DNA from: Flavobacteriaceae bacterium UBA6268 | GTDB lineage: Bacteria > Bacteroidota > Bacteroidia > Flavobacteriales > Flavobacteriaceae | Assembly (NCBI GenBank): GCA_002440705.1 | Contig: DJVA01000018.1 | Coordinates: 23,088 to 87,087 of the forward strand | Direction: 5' to 3' | DNA: 64,000 nt | Program-made: the position numbers and the translations under genes | Notes under the pieces: model-generated | Seen by the model: the letters and a program-made list of their open reading frames with translations, nothing else | Told to the model about the DNA's origin: nothing | Database searches by the model: none | Part shown: piece after piece, positions 59,959 to 64,000 of the stretch | How the letters are laid out: every line of letters begins with the position of its first letter | How positions within the stretch are numbered: the first letter of the stretch is position 1

Positions 59959-62900
59959 TTACTCCTTAATGAAACGCTTGGTTACGGCCAATCCGTCTGA
60001 AACAAATTGAACGTAATACACGCCATTGGCCAATCTGGAAACATCGAAAGTTAAATCATCCACAGCAGGATTGATTTTCTTTACTAATTGCCCAGAAGTA
60101 GAAAACACCATAATTTCATCCACATCGACATCCAGAATCTCTATCGTCAATTGCGAGGTTGTCGGATTTGGATACAATCGAATGTTATCATTCGCTTGAT
60201 GCGCAAAACTTTGTGACGGACCAGAAATGTCATTAGGAATTACAGCTGGTGCGGCAGAAACGTTATCGCCCGAAACGATGACTTGATCGAAGTAGATAAA
60301 ATCACTGTTATTACTCGCATCACAACGAATCCTGAATCGGTTATTGGCATTGAAATTATACGTAGCCGCATTCAAAAGGATGGTATCCGTAAAGAAAGTG
60401 TTGTTGCTGAAATGCGTTCCGCTAATGTATTGCCCAATAACCTGATAACTCGATCCATTGTAGAATTCCACAAAAAAGTCTTCCCCAGTTTCCATGCTAC
60501 TTGCGTAGGTATGGAATTCGATGCTTACTTGGGTATTCCCCGTCAAATTCAAAACCGGTGAAACCGAATTGGACGAACTGGAATTGTCTCGAAGTCGGAT
60601 GGAATAGCTTCCCTCATAAGAGGCTGTTGTGGAAAGCACTCTTGCGCAATCACTACCTCCGTCACTCCAACCGTCAAAACCGGTTTCAAAGTAGTAGGCA
60701 GCGATCACTCCATTGCCCCCACCACCGGTGGTCGTTACATTGGCTGTATTGCTGAAGCCCGAATTGTTCCCGGCCGCATCAAAAGCCCGAACGGTAAACG
60801 CGTACGAAGTATTGGCCGTTAAACCCGTTACATTAGCTGAGTTGCTTCCAACGGTACCAATACTAACACCACTTTCAAAAACTTCATAGCCGGTAACTCC
60901 CACGTTGTCCGTAGAGGCCGTCCAAGACAAGTCCACTGTAGTATCCGTAATATTTGACGCCGTCAAATTGGTTGGATTGGTTGGAGGTTGTGTATCACCA
61001 CCGCCACCGGCGATCAAATTCACGGTATAGTCTTCCACTTCACCATAGGTAAAGGTTTCACAGGAGGTTGGGATGCCGTTGTACTTCATGGAAACCCGCA
61101 TTCGGGTAGCCGTTTGTGAGGTCCCTGTTGGAACGGTAAAGTTTCCACTATTGGGTGTGCTGGTAGAAGCTGCTTGCGACCAGACCAATTCGCCGGCATC
61201 GTCAAAATCGAAGTCGTGGTTGTAATCGATCCAAACGGCATACCCTTCTGGATATACCGTGCCCGTCCAAGTAGGGGTAACAGTTACCGTGTAACTCTGT
61301 CCCTCACTTAAGTTGGTCGAAATAGCGGTAAAGTCTGAATAAAACTGAGCTCCAGAAGCATTGTCGATGGTATTCAACTGTACCCTACCGATGTACTCGT
61401 CGTTCACATTGGTACTGGCAGAGGTGCAATACGTTCCTCCCACCGATTGGGTAGTGAAGGAAGTGGTAGCATCACCCGAAACATTACCAGCAGCATCCTC
61501 TGCATTTACTGCAGCTGTATAGCTGGTGGCGGGTGAAAGACCAGTGACATTGTAACTTGTTGATGCCGTAGTCCCTACCAAGGAACCGTTGATATACACA
61601 TTGTAGTGATCCACACCTACATTATCGGTAGAAGCGGTCCAAGAAAGGGTGGCACTACTTGTGGTAATGCTACTGGCTGTAAAATTGGTTGGAGTGCTAG
61701 GAGCTTGGGTGTCGCCGCCACTTGCCGCTAAGATGATGGTGTAATCTTCCACTTCTCCATACGTAAAGGTTTCACAGGAGGTTGGAATGCCATTGTATTT
61801 CATGGATACTCTCATGCGTGTAGCAGTTTGCGAAGTACCGGATGGAACTGTAAAAGTACCGCTATTGGGAGTATTGGTTGAAGCGGCCTTGGACCAAACC
61901 AATTCCCCAGCATCGTCAAAGTCATAGTCATGATTGTAATCGATCCACACCGCATAACCTTCCGCATAAACCGTTCCGGTCCAAGTAGGAGTTACAGTGA
62001 TGGTATAAGCCTGCCCCTCATTCAATGTGGTTGAAATGGCCGTAAAATCTGAATAGAATTGCCCGCCTGATGCATTGTCGATGGTATTCAACTGTACCCT
62101 ACCAATGTACTCGTCGTTCACATTGGTACTGGCAGAAGTACAATAAGAAGGTGGTGGCGCATCCAAGGTGGTAAATGAAGTGGAAGCATTGCCCGAAACG
62201 TTCCCTGCAGCATCTTCGGCATTCACCGTTGCAGTATAATTGGTTAAAGGCGTCAACCCCGTAACATTAAAAGAAGTGGTAGAAGATGTGCCTACCAAAG
62301 TTCCATTGATGGAAATGTTGTAGTGATGTACGCCCACATTATCTGTTGAGGCTGTCCAAGACAGCGTAGCTCCTGTATCCGTAATATTGGTTGCAGTGAG
62401 GTTGGTAGGATTGGTGGGTGCTTCCGTATCTGGCGGTCCAGCCTCGATCTGGAATTTCCCAACCACTCCTTTACGACCACTGCTCATGTATTCATCAATG
62501 AACCAAAAAGAAGAATTATCGGAAGGATCCACATCAATTTTACTGTAATCTCCGTAACGGGTTCCAGAGAAATTTTGGTTACCGTTGGCTATGACCTGTT
62601 CAGCAGCAGTCATTACTCCAAGGGGATCGGTACTCAACCTTCCGGTAAAATAAGAACTAACCCTTACGGTACCAGAGGTTGTGGGTCCGGACATGGAACT
62701 ATAGCCCATACCAATATTCCCTTGTGCATCCATGGCTAAGCTTGCGTTCCAGGCATGCTTGCCGTCGGCAGCGGTATAGGTTCCTTCTTGGTAAAGGGAC
62801 CAAGGTTGGTTGTCTCCATTTTGGCGAAGTTCCATCCACCGTACTGCAGCCAATTCGCCAGCGCTTGCGTCGGCATCTACCACAAAATTGAAAACTGCGG

Positions 62901-64000
62901 AATTGTGCCCAGAAAATTTTCGGAACTGAGCCTGGTTCATAATGGTGGCCTGTAACGCATCAATAGCAGAACCTCCACCCGGTTGAGATAAATTTGAAAA
63001 ACTTCCATTATCAAAAACACTAATGAACGAAGTGGTGTTGATTTGTTGTGCCGCAGAAATTGTTGAATTGGCGGTATTGTTCCAGTCTACATCGATGGTC
63101 CATAACTTAATATGGTCTGTCGAAACACCACTCCAAGCATTATCCTGCAAATACACCACAGTAGCCCCACCGGCTGCAGGAAGGTTGTTATCGGTTACAT
63201 TGAGCACCTGAGGGCTAAAAAATCCACTGGTAACAATTCCCGGTAGGTTAAAGCCTTGGATTTTTGCCCCTGGATTACCGGTAAGCATGGCCGCACGCTC
63301 CAAAGCCCAAACCTTGTTGGACCCGCTGGTATTTTCGGTGATGTAATACCCATCACTCCACACAGACAATTTTTGGTAATCCTGAATGGCGGAAATAGTG
63401 TACACATACCATCCTGCAGTTAAAGGATTAGGGCCATCGGACACCGCGATCTGTGCACCGGCGGTAGTGCTCAAAAAGGTGACAACCCAGCGGTCTGCAG
63501 CATTGTCATAAGATACGGTAAGATCGCAGCAACCTCCTGATGGAAATATCGCTGGGTTTGGCGAGGTTTGCCCTAAAAGTTGGTTTCCTGATTTGTCATA
63601 AATGGTAAATCCCGTATTGTAGACAATAAAAACATGGTTGGGTCCAACAGCCAATGAGGGGTCCGTAGGTTGTGAACTCGAAGAATAAGCGTTGAAAACC
63701 AGACTAGCAGGGGCCAGCGTAATGCTTTGTTCCAGTTCGCTTCTATTAAGGACGAAAAAATCATCTTCCCGCTGCGGGTCTTGTCCACGTACAATTTGAT
63801 TGGCAATGGAACGCTTATCCTTTGCCTCTTCCCTGGAATCGGTAGCAGGGAGTAAATCGTTGGGTCTAGAGATCATGGGAGAGACATACTCCACATAGGA
63901 AACTGTTCCCGTGTAGACTGCTTTGGATTGGACGTTTTCCTGAGCCTCTCCCACCCAGGAAACCACTATCAATGCCAAAACAAGAAATAGTTTTTTGGTT
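59959..64000 (-). CDS. Giant T9SS-secreted protein with FN3 and GEVED modules (5' end outside window)
   Basis: The frame is open to the right window edge, and the last codons (KKLFLVLALIVVSWVGEAQ) form a signal peptide whose start lies beyond 64000. At least 1346 residues are encoded. A long N-terminal part without known catalytic motif looks propeller-like. Then come an FN3 domain, a GEVED domain, a second FN3, a second nearly identical GEVED, a third FN3 and a carbohydrate-binding-like beta-sandwich (FETGFDGWSDGG, FYFDQVIVSG-type end). A T9SS type A sorting domain closes it (RLYPNPTTSQLTIEI, later VTKRFIKE). An extracellular adhesin or glycan-binding role is likely. The FN3-GEVED unit is repeated at DNA level 714 bases apart. 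Confidence 0.88.
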   Translation of the reverse strand, partial: TKKLFLVLALIVVSWVGEAQENVQSKAVYTGTVSYVEYVSPMISRPNDLLPATDSREEAKDKRSIANQIVRGQDPQREDDFFVLNRSELEQSITLAPASLVFNAYSSSSQPTDPSLAVGPNHVFIVYNTGFTIYDKSGNQLLGQTSPNPAIFPSGGCCDLTVSYDNAADRWVVTFLSTTAGAQIAVSDGPNPLTAGWYVYTISAIQDYQKLSVWSDGYYITENTSGSNKVWALERAAMLTGNPGAKIQGFNLPGIVTSGFFSPQVLNVTDNNLPAAGGATVVYLQDNAWSGVSTDHIKLWTIDVDWNNTANSTISAAQQINTTSFISVFDNGSFSNLSQPGGGSAIDALQATIMNQAQFRKFSGHNSAVFNFVVDADASAGELAAVRWMELRQNGDNQPWSLYQEGTYTAADGKHAWNASLAMDAQGNIGMGYSSMSGPTTSGTVRVSSYFTGRLSTDPLGVMTAAEQVIANGNQNFSGTRYGDYSKIDVDPSDNSSFWFIDEYMSSGRKGVVGKFQIEAGPPDTEAPTNPTNLTATNITDTGATLSWTASTDNVGVHHYNISINGTLVGTSSTTSFNVTGLTPLTNYTATVNAEDAAGNVSGNASTSFTTLDAPPPSYCTSASTNVNDEYIGRVQLNTIDNASGGQFYSDFTAISTTLNEGQAYTITVTPTWTGTVYAEGYAVWIDYNHDYDFDDAGELVWSKAASTNTPNSGTFTVPSGTSQTATRMRVSMKYNGIPTSCETFTYGEVEDYTIILAASGGDTQAPSTPTNFTASSITTSSATLSWTASTDNVGVDHYNVYINGSLVGTTASTSYNVTGLSPATSYTAAVNAEDAAGNVSGDATTSFTTQSVGGTYCTSASTNVNDEYIGRVQLNTIDNASGAQFYSDFTAISTNLSEGQSYTVTVTPTWTGTVYPEGYAVWIDYNHDFDFDDAGELVWSQAASTSTPNSGNFTVPTGTSQTATRMRVSMKYNGIPTSCETFTYGEVEDYTVNLIAGGGGDTQPPTNPTNLTASNITDTTVDLSWTASTDNVGVTGYEVFESGVSIGTVGSNSANVTGLTANTSYAFTVRAFDAAGNNSGFSNTANVTTTGGGGNGVIAAYYFETGFDGWSDGGSDCARVLSTTASYEGSYSIRLRDNSSSSNSVSPVLNLTGNTQVSIEFHTYASSMETGEDFFVEFYNGSSYQVIGQYISGTHFSNNTFFTDTILLNAATYNFNANNRFRIRCDASNNSDFIYFDQVIVSGDNVSAAPAVIPNDISGPSQSFAHQANDNIRLYPNPTTSQLTIEILDVDVDEIMVFSTSGQLVKKINPAVDDLTFDVSRLANGVYYVQFVSDGLAVTKRFIKE
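61013..62160 (-). repeat. 714-bp tandem FN3-GEVED duplication inside the T9SS gene
   Basis: The GEVED coding block around 61013-61440 recurs at about 61728-62150 with an offset of 714 bases (238 codons), for example at 61023 and 61737. The two blocks differ mainly at third codon positions, so the duplication is old but the protein sequence is kept. Confidence 0.8.

Overview
The window is chromosomal DNA from a member of the Bacteroidota, almost certainly family Flavobacteriaceae and probably a marine genus. The evidence is: three large or medium secreted proteins with C-terminal type IX secretion (T9SS) sorting domains; promoters of the Bacteroidota type (TTG, about 19-20 nt, TAnnTTTG), seen best in front of both tRNA genes; little Shine-Dalgarno use; a bacillithiol gene (bshB1); and the typical flavobacterial order ligA, DUF6913, dapA, bamD, rpoZ, coaBC, DUF4835, recN, fabI. 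I cannot name the genus from the sequence alone.

Layout. 1-8660: asparaginase-family lipoprotein, membrane metallophosphoesterase, a thioredoxin-fold protein without the usual CxxC, polysaccharide deacetylase, a large DUF2723 membrane protein, tRNA-Gln, and a small YtxH/holin-like membrane-stress operon. 8660-13440: an AT-richer accessory stretch of small orphan genes (immunity-like proteins, lipoproteins, small membrane proteins, a truncated EndoU-like toxin tail, an orphan signal peptide, a gene broken by an in-frame TAG), separated by copies of two palindromic repeat families. It looks like the decayed remains of polymorphic toxin/immunity cassettes. 13475-20717: a three-gene operon encoding an HD domain fused to a Pycsar-effector-type membrane domain, a GAF-domain protein, and a lipoprotein that joins a calcineurin-like phosphoesterase to an outer-membrane beta-barrel. 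20714-24700: type II NADH dehydrogenase, beta-carbonic anhydrase, SulP anion transporter. 24822-27170: DUF4397 T9SS cargo, M28 peptidase, tRNA-His. 27237-32155: bacillithiol deacetylase with a trans-sulfuration enzyme, then hutI and a fused ftcD for histidine breakdown. 32235-41277: metabolic, repair and transport genes ending in miaA. 41307-46206: a two-component system (RprX/RprY-like), coaE, YbbR-like protein, glycosyltransferase. 46278-50273: a 1331-residue T9SS protein. 50441-59850: the conserved housekeeping block. 59959 to the right edge: another giant T9SS protein with FN3 and GEVED modules, whose start lies outside the window.

The two parts most worth attention are the HD-PycTM/GAF/phosphoesterase-barrel operon, which carries a defence-type effector domain without a nearby nucleotide cyclase, and the palindromic repeat family at 7.2 kb and 12.3-13.4 kb, whose hairpin stem changes in a compensatory way between copies. 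No transposase, integrase, CRISPR array or rRNA gene was seen.
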